Shown here piece after piece: positions 19,380-28,621 of a stretch of 64,000 bases of DNA. The DNA is from Pelobates cultripes (lineage: Eukaryota > Chordata > Amphibia > Anura > Pelobatidae). Location of the stretch: the NCBI GenBank assembly GCA_933207985.1, contig OW240916.1:292343850-292407849 (forward strand), read 5' to 3'. The notes beneath the pieces were generated by a model. It saw only the letters and a list, made by a program, of their open reading frames with translations. It did no database searches and was not told the origin of the DNA. Position 1 is the first letter of the stretch, and every line of letters begins with the position of its first letter. The translations under genes and the position numbers were made by a program.

Positions 19380-20648
19380 AGAGGAGGATGGGGGGACCCT
19401 GGGAAGCTCTGGAGTGTAAGGGATATCGAGATACATTCTATACAGGACAAAAGACGGGGGGGTCTGGGCCTTCCCAGCTTACATGCCTACTATCTGGCGA
19501 GCCAATTAGCTCAGGTCGCTATGTGGCACTCACCCCCAGGAGAGAGAAAGTGGGTGGACTTGGAGTCTCTTATGGTGGGGGCGGACCTTCCACAGTTCCT
19601 CATGTGGGTGCCTAAGGCACACAGACCCAATATTAGAGTCACGTGCCCAGCCATTCTTAACTCCATGCAGCTGTGGGATAGTGCGGCTTCTGTGTACGGC
19701 TTGGCCTCGACCCCTTCCCCTCTCATGCCATTTTTGCGTAACAAAGAATTTCTCCCGGGCATGGCGGCCAGAAATTACCGTAATTTAGAGAGAGTAGGGC
19801 TCCAACGCATTTGCCACCTCTTTCAGGGTGGGGAGTTTATCTCGTTTGAGTCCCTGAGACAATTAGGCCATCTTACCCCAGCGGATTTTTTCCGCTATTT
19901 ACAGATCAAAGATTACGCAAAACACCCACACATTCAAGCAGCAGCGCAACAGAAAATGACATTCTTTGAGGGCATATGCCTCCAGGAACGTATGCCTAAG
20001 GGCTTGATCACGCTCCTTTATAAGCATCTTTGTACCGAGACTAAAGAGTGGGGACACCTCACATACATAACGCAATGGGAAAGGGATCTAGGGGAACAAT
20101 TGGAGGGGGTGGAGTGGCAGGAAATATGGGAGGCCAACCATTCCTCTTCGGTTTGTGTTACCATGCAGGAACAGTCGGTAAAAACGATGCTTCGGTGGTA
20201 TACCACCCCTGTTCAACTGTGCCACATGAGGAAGACCCCCACGGACCTGTGCTGGAGGGGGTGCGGGGCCAAAGGTACCTATAAGCATATGTGGTGGGAA
20301 TGCCCAGAGATAGGTAAATTTTGGAAGCAAGTTAGGGAGGTGATCACTCAGATTTTTTCCAGGGCCCCGGAATTAGACCCGTGGGTCTACCTACTGAGCA
20401 GGACAATAGAAGGGTGGACCCGTAGGGAACAGAAACTCCTGCATAAAATTACCTTGGCAGCACGGAGAGCCATTGCGGCAAATTGGTTGAAACAGACGGC
20501 CCCAACGATTGGTGGAGTGCTGTATAGAATTCGGGAAGTGCATCTTATGGACGACTTGACAGCTCGAATACGAGATACCCTACCGGCCTTTCAGAGGGTT
20601 TGGGAACCATGGGAGAGTTCCCCCTTGGGGGCACAGGGGGGGACCTAG
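19380..20648 (+). CDS. L1 ORF2 C-terminal fragment
   Basis: Open from 19380 to TAG 20646-20648 (first internal ATG 19521). It reads DKRRGGLGLPSLHAYYLASQ, the conserved block just after the reverse transcriptase in L1 ORF2. It then continues to LCWRGCGAKGTYKHMWWECP, the cysteine-rich C-terminal motif, and ends ...LGAQGGT. No EN or RT domain precedes it, so the fragment has no catalytic core. The deletion joint lies near 19410-19440. Confidence 0.85.
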   Translation, partial: RGGWGDPGKLWSVRDIEIHSIQDKRRGGLGLPSLHAYYLASQLAQVAMWHSPPGERKWVDLESLMVGADLPQFLMWVPKAHRPNIRVTCPAILNSMQLWDSAASVYGLASTPSPLMPFLRNKEFLPGMAARNYRNLERVGLQRICHLFQGGEFISFESLRQLGHLTPADFFRYLQIKDYAKHPHIQAAAQQKMTFFEGICLQERMPKGLITLLYKHLCTETKEWGHLTYITQWERDLGEQLEGVEWQEIWEANHSSSVCVTMQEQSVKTMLRWYTTPVQLCHMRKTPTDLCWRGCGAKGTYKHMWWECPEIGKFWKQVREVITQIFSRAPELDPWVYLLSRTIEGWTRREQKLLHKITLAARRAIAANWLKQTAPTIGGVLYRIREVHLMDDLTARIRDTLPAFQRVWEPWESSPLGAQGGT

Positions 20649-21653
20649 CGTGTGCCCCCCCCCCTTTTTTTTTTGCCTCCTCCTCCCCCCACCCCCCTCC
20701 CGCCTTCCCCTCTTTTCTTCCTGCTCTTTTTATTCTCTGCTTCTTTGCGCTCCTACTCCTCTCTCACGATTCTGGTTTCCATCGGAAGAGTAGGTTAGTC
20801 ACCACAGGCTCACTATAGCTAGAGTAGGCAAAAGGTTCTGGCGTGCCCCAATCGGGGACTTGGGGAGGGACATAGCAAACTACACAGTCAGTTTCTCTAA
20901 AAAGCAAGACGACCGGTTGGTAGGTGAATTGTGGAGTTCTGATTTTCATCTGCCGGGCTGCTATAGGGAGGTCGACAGGACAGAGGACGGAAATTGGCCC
21001 AAGGAATAGCATTCCTCCTTGGGGGGGTCGAAAGGGGTAGGGATGGAATGGGGGTTCAGGGGCCTGGGGTGACTAGGTGATGGATTTAGGAGGAGGAGGG
21101 AGTCAATTTCATTCTTTTCTGGTTTATTACTGTTAAGTTGGACTTCTGAGTAATGTGGCATTGACATGGGAAGGGACTGCTAAAGAGCGAAGGGACACAC
21201 ATACAAGCCAGAACTTTGAGCAAAGGGCACGACCATGGGATTGGGCGCGAGGAGTGGGAGTTGGGGGACTGGGGTTGGGGCCCAGGGTCTTGGGGTTTTT
21301 TCTGTTTCTCTGTCTACATTAGCAATGTAATCAACAGGAAAATGGGGAATATATGTGCGGCGGTCTGCTTGTAATGTCATTGCCGATTGTTAAATAAAGA
21401 ATAAAAAAAAAAAAAAAAAAAAGCTTCCTTCTATAACAATGCAACACTATATACTTCTAAGCCTCAGCGCAACTAGCCTTGTTATATGCACGTTTAGCCT
21501 AGCATGCTAAAATATAAAACAGTGATGTCTAATTGCCTGCTATCCTCATGTTATATAAAAAAATGTGCTGTCTAGACTGCCACACTTTGAAATGTTATCA
21601 AAAACACTTGTTGGCAATCTTGGCACAAGAAAAATAAAGAATAAAAAAAAAAA

Positions 21654-21904
21654 AATGGAAGACTCAGATGCCCTCAGACCTCCAGGCAGTATTCAACGCG
21701 GCAGTTGCCGCTTCTGTGGAGAAGACCTCAGCCAAAGCGTTCCAGCCACTCAAAACGCAACCAAAGCACCCGCTAAACACTCCCAACAGAGAGATGTCTC
21801 GGAGGAATCTGACTCCTCTTCCAAGGAGCAAGATCACCCTGCTAAGTGCCACTGGATAGATGAAGGGTCAAAAATCAAAGCCCGCTAAGGGTAAAGCTCC
21901 CCTA
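21654..21904 (+). pseudogene. DIRS-like element 1, start of ORF1, cut by the assembly gap
   Basis: After the second AATGGAAGACT the frame MEDSDALRPPGSIQ...CRFCGEDLSQS runs 78 codons to a stop at 21886-21888. A second frame (FNAAVAASVEKTSAKAFQPL) resembles the helical N-terminal part of DIRS ORF1. Sequence is lost at the N run. Calling it DIRS rests mainly on the leader palindromes and is moderate. Confidence 0.4.
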
Positions 21905-22004
21905 NNNNNNNNNNNNNNNNNNNNNNNNNNNNNNNNNNNNNNNNNNNNNNNNNNNNNNNNNNNNNNNNNNNNNNNNNNNNNNNNNNNNNNNNNNNNNNNN
22001 NNNN
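21905..22004. other. Assembly gap (100 N)
   Basis: Exactly 100 N, a conventional placeholder for a gap of unknown size. It separates a DIRS-like fragment from PLE C, so their apparent adjacency is not reliable. Confidence 0.99.
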
Positions 22005-22914
22005 AAAGACAGGCACAAGAGAAAAAAAAGGTCATTAAAAAAAGTTGTACAAATCAAATTCAATATTGAGGCCCTTAGGTTCAAGAGTATTTAATGTATG
22101 AACCCATTTCATCTCTTCTTTTCCCAAATGTTGGATAGAATTTCCTCCTCGCCATGATTTTTTAACTAATTGAATCCCTAAAAATGTAAGGCCACTAGGA
22201 TCGCTATTGTGGTACTTCTTAAAATGGGCAGATACACTATGATGGTCTAAACCTTTACGGATATTATTAACGTGTTCATAAATTCTTTTATGTAGGGGGC
22301 GAATAGTCCTCCCCACATATTGCAGCCCACATGGGCATATTAAAAGATATATAATATTTTTAGTAAAACAAGTTATAAAATCCTTAATAGTATATTCTTC
22401 TTTTGCATATTTTGTCTTAAACTTACTTATCCCTTTTAAGGTATTATTCTTGCTACACTTACAACCTGCACATTTTCCACAAGAATAAAAACCTTTTTTA
22501 TTTACATTTAAATTTAAAAAAGTTTCAGGCATCTCCTTTCTTGGATGGTTAAAGGTTAAAATCTGTTTTAGACTAGGTGCACCCCTAAAGGTAATAAAAG
22601 GTATATCTGGGATAATTGTCGATAATTCCCTGTCTTTCTTTAAAAGGTGCCAGTGTTTCTTAATAATAGATTTAACTTTATTCGAATCTTGATTAAAGTC
22701 TAAAACCAAAGGTACCTTCTCAAATTTATTTTGTTTGTCCCTATGGTTACTTTGTTTGAAGACTAATTCGTTTTGATGATATTCTTTAATTTCATCATAA
22801 GCTTTTTCTAAGATATTAGTGGGATATAATTTTTGGGAAAATTTGTCTATCACTATCTTTGCTTGCTCCTCAAAGACATGTTGTTCAGTGCAGTTCCTGG
22901 TAGGAGACCAGGTT
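22005..22914 (-). pseudogene. Penelope-like element C, 3' half (thumb, linker and GIY-YIG endonuclease)
   Basis: The - strand frame 22853-22035 (272 codons, open further upstream to about 22914) encodes the thumb/linker (KSIIKKHWHLLKKDRELSTI and IPDIPFITFRGAPSLKQ), the zinc-like GFYSCGKCAGCKCSK motif, and a GIY-YIG nuclease of Penelope type (NIIYLLICPCGLQYVGRT, RPLHKRIYEH, KKSWRGG). Its 3' end is near the assembly gap. The reverse-transcriptase part is on the other strand (22915-23280). Confidence 0.88.
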
Positions 22915-22954
22915 CGTCCCCCAGTGTTGGCTGGTATAAACCTGGTCTCCTACC
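22899..22954. repeat. Fold-back junction of PLE C, 16-bp perfect inverted repeat
   Basis: GGTAGGAGACCAGGTT (22899-22914) and AACCTGGTCTCCTACC (22939-22954) are perfect inverse copies around a 24-base spacer. Both derive from the same RT codons (..NLVSY..). They mark the point where the element changes strand. Confidence 0.95.
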
Positions 22955-23280
22955 ATAGATATATAGATGATATATTTTTTATCTGGAGAGGCACACAACT
23001 GGATTTAGAGCTTTTTTTAGAGAATATTAATGTAAATGACTGGGGTTTAAATTTTAGTAGTCTCTTTAATAACCATAGTATTAATTTTTTAGATTTAGAA
23101 ATTTATGAGGAAACAGGCATTTTAAAAACTAAAAATTTTTTTTAAAAAGTAGATGCAAATAGTTATGTATTGTATAACAGTGGGCACTATACTCCATGGC
23201 TAAATAATATCCCAAAAGGTCAACTACAAAGAATAAGAAGGAACTGCACTGAACAACATGTCTTTGAGGAGCAAGCAAAG
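22915..23280 (+). pseudogene. Penelope-like element C, RT palm in inverted orientation
   Basis: The + strand frame encodes INLVSYHRYIDDIFFIWRGT with the intact YIDD catalytic motif, then ELFLENINVNDWGLNF, NFLDLEIYEETGILKTK, a stop, and YTPWLNNIPKGQLQRIRRNCTEQHVFEEQAK. It stops at 23280. Its last 41 bases (23240-23280) are also present inverted at 22857-22897, inside the opposite-strand half. Confidence 0.85.
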
Positions 23281-24470
23281 ATTTTTTTTTTTAAAGATTA
23301 TTAACTTACTTCCTTTTTCTTCCCCTTTATAGAAGGCTTCCTTTGGTTTTTTATTTTGGTTTTTTACCTAGGTTTTTTATGTAAATTTTATATATATAAA
23401 TATATATGTGATTTATATGTGTATGTATATCCCTTTTTTTCCATATATATATATATGTATATATATGACCCTGTGTGTATGTATATATATGCATATACAT
23501 ATTCTTCCTCTTGTGGAATTATATTAGATGCTAACTAGAAGTATCTATGTGCTATTATTATTATTACTATTATCTACTGCTGTTCTATGAGTCATTTGGA
23601 TGAGGTTTTTTAATTAGAAGATTAGCCTTATGCTATACTTGTTTTTCTTGTTTTTCTTGTTGTTTTTATGTGTCATGGACTTTCTAAATATAGACATTTA
23701 CAAGATCTACCCCTAATTAGTTTATGGGGAGTTTCTACAATGATTGATACAAACCACGCCCATGTATGGGCTTTAAAAGGCAGGACTAGCTACATCAGGA
23801 TGTGATCTGAGGAAGCCGATTGGGCGAAACGCGTCATCACGTCGATTACGTCATCACGCCATCACGTGACCGGACGAAACTCCGAGTTCCAGGAAGTGAA
23901 GTCTGTAATACCGAAAGTCACCAGGGACTGGTAGATATACATTATACAGTACTGGCAAAAGGTTATTTGGCTGCTATATGGAAACGGAGAGTGTGGATTC
24001 TACTTATTTTCAATAAAGCTGTTTTTAATTTTGGAAGCTGGTGTCCTGCCTATTTACACCAACATTGAAGTCCTGGTTTTTGGATTCAAAGCTGGATCAG
24101 TTTGAGCAGGCTTTTACTGCTCTTCACTTGTGAGTGATATTCCTAATTCTACTTGCTGGTCTTTATATTTATGTAAACAATATTATACTATGTTTCTCCA
24201 TTTTTTATCTCTTTTTACATATGTTCTTATGTGATTTGGAGAATTTAAGGAGACATATATTTCCCTTGTAAGTTATTTGTCTTGGATATTGATTTTTACA
24301 CTATCACATTTGCATTTTGCACTTATGCCACATTGAATGTGATTGTATACACACTCTGTGTTTTTGCACAAAATATTTGCACTATTTGCACTTTTTAACA
24401 TTTAAAGATACAGCGCACCTATTTATTTTTTGGATTTTATTTTTTGGATTATATACGTTTAATTAGATGG
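23281..24470 (+). mobile_element. Probable PLE C terminal-repeat (PLTR-like) and flanking AT-rich sequence
   Basis: Begins with a T-run and TA/TG-rich sequence (23380-23500), then a block with a hammerhead-like motif (23799-23843) and AATAAAGCTG (about 24010). It lies downstream of the + strand PLE C reverse transcriptase. No ORF. Confidence 0.5.
23799..23843 (+). ncRNA. Hammerhead-ribozyme-like motif of PLE C
   Basis: Stem I pairs GATGTGAT (23799-23806) with ATCACGTC (23836-23843), eight pairs including one G-U. Between them are CTGAGGA (23807-23813), a bulged A, stem II GCC/GGC around GATTG, GAAA (23826-23829) and CGCGTC, with the cleavage triplet GTC at 23833-23835. Stem III can only be A-U and C-G with a 2-base loop, as in minimal type I hammerheads described from Penelope-like elements, which may work as dimers. 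The extra A before stem II is unusual but recurs in the copy at 58541-58580. Confidence 0.65.
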
Positions 24471-24772
24471 TAACTCAACGTGTGTGGATTTTCTGGTCAT
24501 GTGGAAAGTCACTGGACTGTGCATCAATATAAGGTGGCTTCACCTGGCTATGCTTGGTAGCTATCTGAACAAACCCTAAACCATCTCCCTCCATGCCACA
24601 ACACTATTGTCAGTTGTCCAGCACCTATCACAATGTATTGGGCATGAGATTTTCTGTGTAACATTTCTGCCTGTCATACCAAAAACAGCCAGTAGAAGGC
24701 AGCAACATACCCCTCTGTTTTAACTTACAATTCAGAACAGATATTAGCAGAGGGAAACACTTGGGATTGGAA

Positions 24773-25042
24773 TAGTGATGTCGCGAACCGTCCGCGAACT
24801 TCTCGCGAACGGTTCGCGTCGAACTCCGGTCAGCTGACACATCCCTGCCAATCTCCGGCAGACCCTCCCTCCCAGACCCTCCTACTTCCTGGACAGCATC
24901 CATGTTGAAGGCAGCTTCAACATGGATGCTGTCCAGGAGATGGGAGGGAGGGTCTGCCGGAGATTGGCAGGGATGTGTCAGCTGACCGGAGTTCGACGCG
25001 AACCGTTTAGGAGAAGTTCGCGGACGGTTCGCGACATCACTA
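24773..25042. mobile_element. 270-base near-perfect palindromic MITE
   Basis: Arms of about 133 bases start TAGTGATGTCGCGAACCGTC and end GACGGTTCGCGACATCACTA. The centre is TGTTGAAG-GCAG-CTTCAACA. TA dinucleotides at both ends could be a TA target duplication. Several TCGCGAAC repeats occur in the outer arm. No coding capacity; superfamily uncertain. Confidence 0.8.
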
Positions 25043-25089
25043 ATTAGGAATAGTATTACGATTAGAGTTTGGACCAGCAAGTGAATCAC

Positions 25090-25225
25090 TCTGCTGAAAT
25101 CCTAATTCTATTGATAGGGTAGGATGAAGATCAGGATTAAGGTTGTGTTTAGGATTAGGGTGAAGTTTATGATTAAATTTAGGATTAGGAATTGGTTTAG
25201 AATAACTGGTTTGGTTTAGGATTAA
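25090..25225 (+). repeat. Degenerate GGATTA-type minisatellite
   Basis: Repeated variants of AGGATTAGG, AAGATTAAG and TTAGGATTA. It resembles but is not the vertebrate telomere repeat TTAGGG. Confidence 0.6.
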
Positions 25226-25229
25226 GATT

Positions 25230-25920
25230 GTTACTTTGCAAGTATACTTATGGGGTACTGTTGTACTTTGGAGATGTTACAGAGTACAAGGCAAGCTAAT
25301 TTTGTTATAGTGGCTCACATGAGATTTTAAAAAAAATACAATGTGTATGAAAATTTTTAAAAGGAACCACAAACTGAAAAAAGGCACCACAATAAAGCTC
25401 AAAACATGATGTGAGAGTACCCATGGTGTCCACATTTATGGAGTAATTTGAATATGTGAGCTACGAAAATGCAGTCAAAGTCCATCTTGAATTTGCCATT
25501 TAAAAAAAAATGTATTAAAAAAAAACCAAGAAAAACCATGACAAGGGTATGCTAAAGGTCATTCTGTACTTAGGAGATATAGCCGAACACAATTTAGTGA
25601 TTTTTATTACAGTAGCACATACCAAGATTACAAAATAAAATAAATTGTAAAAAAAATAAAAAATACCATAATCCTTGAAAGCAATTGGTGCTAAAATGGC
25701 TATATAATAAGGTTCAAGACATAGCAAAAGACATACCGTTTTGTCTACTTTCACAAATGGTATGCATCTGTGGGATACTTGAAGTGTCGAACTGTTACAT
25801 GCCCCTAAATGCAGAAAAGGGCCACCAAATTCATTCAAAAAAAATCATGTCTCTTATATAGTACTGTAACTTTGCAACATAGACCCAAAGCCATACATCA
25901 CAAAACAAAATTAAGTTCCT
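25230..25920 (+). repeat. Diverged copies of the approx. 390-base tandem-repeat family
   Basis: Blocks such as GTCTCTTATATAGTACTGTAAC (25846 on, allowing for variants), TTTTGTCTACTTTCACAAATGG (about 25740) and the GGAGATATAGCCGAACACAA region (about 25572) match blocks of the array at 32290-33640. Nearly two units are visible. No gene was seen. Confidence 0.6.
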
Positions 25921-26374
25921 TCTTTTATAAATGGGGTGCTACTGATTGGCTTAGATTGTAAGCTCTAGCCAATCAGTAATGCCTCTGCAGCACTCAGCGG
26001 TTCCTGAAAGTTAACTGGAGAAGCCTGATGCAGCTAGGGGAATTGTATATCCATCCCTTGATACAACCTTTGTGGTTAAATATTTCGAGAATGTTTCAAC
26101 TCCTTCAAGTAAGAAAACACTCAGGGACCGCCTGGCACCATAACTTTTGTTTAAGAGGTTATGGCCCTGGAGTGTTTAAGTTTACAAGACAAACAAATTA
26201 TAAAAATCGCTCCACATTGAAATGTTATTTTACTCCTTGTATTTTGTGACCTGTAACTAAAATAATAAAAAAATACACTGAAATCCTAGATATATTATGC
26301 ACTCTGCAAATCAGACAAAAATTAATTAATTTTGAATTTTCTTAAGCTGCACTAATAATTGCCAAAACTGTTAT

Positions 26375-26378
26375 AGTT

Positions 26379-26412
<34 letters not shown>

Positions 26413-26440
26413 ATACATACATACATATACACACACACAC
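26375..26440. repeat. TA and CATA/CA microsatellite
   Basis: (TA)n followed by (CATA)n and (CA)n. The surrounding 25920-26800 is AT-rich with no gene seen. Confidence 0.85.
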
Positions 26441-26838
26441 CTTATATATTTCTACAAATAAACAATTGCTATATTTATGTCAAATCATATTAAAGCCAAT
26501 TTTATCCTTTTTTTTTTTTTAAAGTGTTTGTGCAATAAATGACAAAGCTAAAAATTGAGGCTGAACACACTTAGCAAAAGTTGCTCGTTTTCTTTTGTAC
26601 AAAATAAACAAACTGAATTGTTTGTATCCCAAATAGGTTAAATACAATATAAGGGAGCATATAAAATACTAATACCTATAATAAGAGCAGTTTGCACGAT
26701 CTGTAACTCATGACGTGCAATAATAATCTGCATATACAGATAATCGGCACAGTAACGAGAGCGAGTGAAGTACACAGCATTCCTTTTATGGGCAGCCCTA
26801 TTTCTCAGCACCCAGCCAGCCTCACTGCACCCACTAAC

Positions 26839-27008
26839 CTTCCAATGTTAGAGCACACCCTGGAGTCTGCAGCCACCGTTCCATGACGGAACCCTCCTGA
26901 ACACGACTTCTGTTGCCTCAGAACATGGATCACAGTGAAAGTGACTGCAACCACAAGTGATAGTAACAGAATGCTGAAAAACACCCACAAGGCACGGGAG
27001 ACCGCCAT
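26839..27008 (-). CDS. ggt5: First coding exon of a gamma-glutamyltransferase (GGT5-like)
   Basis: On the - strand ATG at 27008 opens a frame: MAVSRALWVFF, a hydrophobic signal anchor (about residues 8-30), a basic stop-transfer HVLRQQK, then SCSGGFRHGTVAADSRVCSN and IG. The exon ends in AG before the donor GTTAGT (26838-26833), so the next codon completes IGR. VAADSxVCSxIGR is the start of the gamma-glutamyltransferase propeptide and is closer to GGT5 than to GGT1, which has VAADAKQCSKIGR. GGTs are type II membrane ectoenzymes; GGT5 cleaves glutathione conjugates such as leukotriene C4. The catalytic Thr lies in later exons, none of which were recognised, so the gene continues to the left, outside this window or in long introns. 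The start is chosen as the only ATG before the anchor. Confidence 0.8.
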
Positions 27009-28033
27009 CCTCTATCAGCCCTCACACTGGAACTCCAACTTTCTCCCTTAATCCTCCTCACTGTAATTTCCGTTCACTCATGGTTTATCTTTTTACTTCA
27101 GTTTTTGTGCGTTCACTGATTAGGTATGGGGGGGAAGGGGGTGGAGAGAATGCAACTCCCACCGTTTTCTCCACTCCCACTCTACTAGGAACACAGAATC
27201 CTCGGAAAACGTGTTCTGACTGGGAAGGCACTCTGCTATTACGAAAGCAGTTTTAGGATGCGCACAATGTGAAGGGGCTTATTCACTAAAAATGTAACGA
27301 TAGTGAGGGGAAAACTAAAGCCCTGTGAATTTTATGGCAAGACTTGATGCTTTATATTTGCTTATCTTTCTTTACTGAACATCCCAGCAGTAAATTAATA
27401 GTTATCAATGATGTAAAAAGTTTAACCAATTAGAGTGCATAACAATATCATATAATGTGATCAAGCTCCTCCCAATTCCTCTTTGTTTGCTGCTTGCCTT
27501 TTCAGTAATATGTGTCAGTTTTAGTCTTGTTTCCTATTGAATTAACAGCCTTCTTGGTACTCTGCTACTTTCCTCTATTTATAGTGCACACACATCTCTT
27601 TAAATCCCCCGGCCAGTGGGTGTTTGCGGGGTTTTCCTCGCGATCGTTATATTAATGGCCACGGACTCTCTCCTCAGTAAGAGACCGCAACCCAACTTCC
27701 TCACTCTTTTTTCCTTAATACTGCGGACTCTATTTCCTATCAGTCCGCGGCTAAACGCTGTTTCGCGCCCTTTTGACTTTCCCACCCATTCACGTCTGCA
27801 CTTCTGACACGGTTCCCTTCCCGCCTACAATTACTGTGCTAGTATTCTATTAGCTAGTTACTCGTATTTTATCTGTTTTTATTTTTAACAGATCACAACG
27901 AAATTACCAGACCTGCTATGAATTTTATTTCAATAATAAAGGAGGGCTTTGTGGGAGACCCCCACTTACCTTTTTCTGTATATATTCTGAGTTTTATTGT
28001 GGGTGACCCCACCTATAATTTATTGTTACTCAG

Positions 28034-28484
28034 TTAAAGGCACTCTCCAGTGCCAGGAAAACAATCCATTTTCCTGGCACTACAGGTCCCCTCTCCCTCC
28101 CACCCCCCATCCCCGGTTGCTGAAGGGGTGAAAACCCCTTCAGTCACTTACCTGAGACCCCCGCCAATGTCCCTCGGTTAGCTGCCGCTCCTCCCCTTCC
28201 TTACATCAGCCGGTGGTAGAGCTTTCCGTAGGAAAAGCATTGAAAATGCTTTTCAATGCTTTCCTATGGGGACTTGATTGACGCTGGAGGTCCTCACACA
28301 GCGTGAGGACATCCAGCGATGCTCTAGCACAGAAAACTTGTGCTATAGACACGGAAGTGCCCTCTAGTGGCTGTCTAGTAGACAGCCACTAGGGGAGGAC
28401 TTAACTCTGCAAGTTTTTATAAAAAAACTGCAATAATTACACTTGCAGGGTTAAGGGTAGTGGGAGTTGTGTGTGTCCCTTTAA
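28034..28484. mobile_element. TTAA-flanked MITE (Kolobok/piggyBac-type target)
   Basis: TTAA at 28034-28037 and 28481-28484 bound a unit starting AGGCACTCTCCAGTG and ending GTGTGTGTCCCT. CCAGTGCCAGGAAAACAAT and ATTTTCCTGGCACTAC form a subterminal hairpin. Same style as the units at 40431-41175. Confidence 0.65.
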
Positions 28485-28621
28485 GGTGTACCAACACCAA
28501 TATTGCAGTGTGGTAACCCCCACTTAATTTTCAGATAATATTACTTACAGGTGAATTCCACCTACTGATTTAACAGTGGTAACCCCACTCTTTATTTTCT
28601 AATATTGTGGACATACCCACT

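Larger units (their letters stand above)
18112..21418 (+). mobile_element. Internally deleted L1-type LINE with poly(A) and 14-bp target duplication
   Basis: It is flanked by AAAAGCTTCCTTCT at 18098-18111 and 21419-21432, and ends in AATAAAGAATA(A)n (AATAAA at 21393). It contains a short 5' UTR beginning GGGGCGTGGCCTGACC, a complete ORF1, a G-rich spacer, the C-terminal third of ORF2 and a 3' UTR. The endonuclease and reverse transcriptase are absent, so it must have moved in trans or lost them before insertion. Both remaining frames are open, so the copy is young. The insertion site CAT/AAAA fits an L1 endonuclease cut. Confidence 0.88.
16885..21653 (+). mobile_element. Non-autonomous LINE-like insertion with 11-bp target duplication, itself interrupted
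   Basis: It is flanked by AATGGAAGACT at 16874-16884 and 21654-21664, and ends in AATAAAGAATA(A)n at 21631-21653. The body (16885-18111 plus 21433-21653, about 1.45 kb without the inner L1) is GC-rich in its first 900 bases and has no convincing ORF. A target duplication plus a poly(A) tail shows LINE-type retroposition. The family is not recognised. Confidence 0.75.

Noticed and set aside
25090..25225. Interstitial telomere repeat
   Set aside because: Units are mostly GGATTA/AAGATT variants, not TTAGGG arrays.
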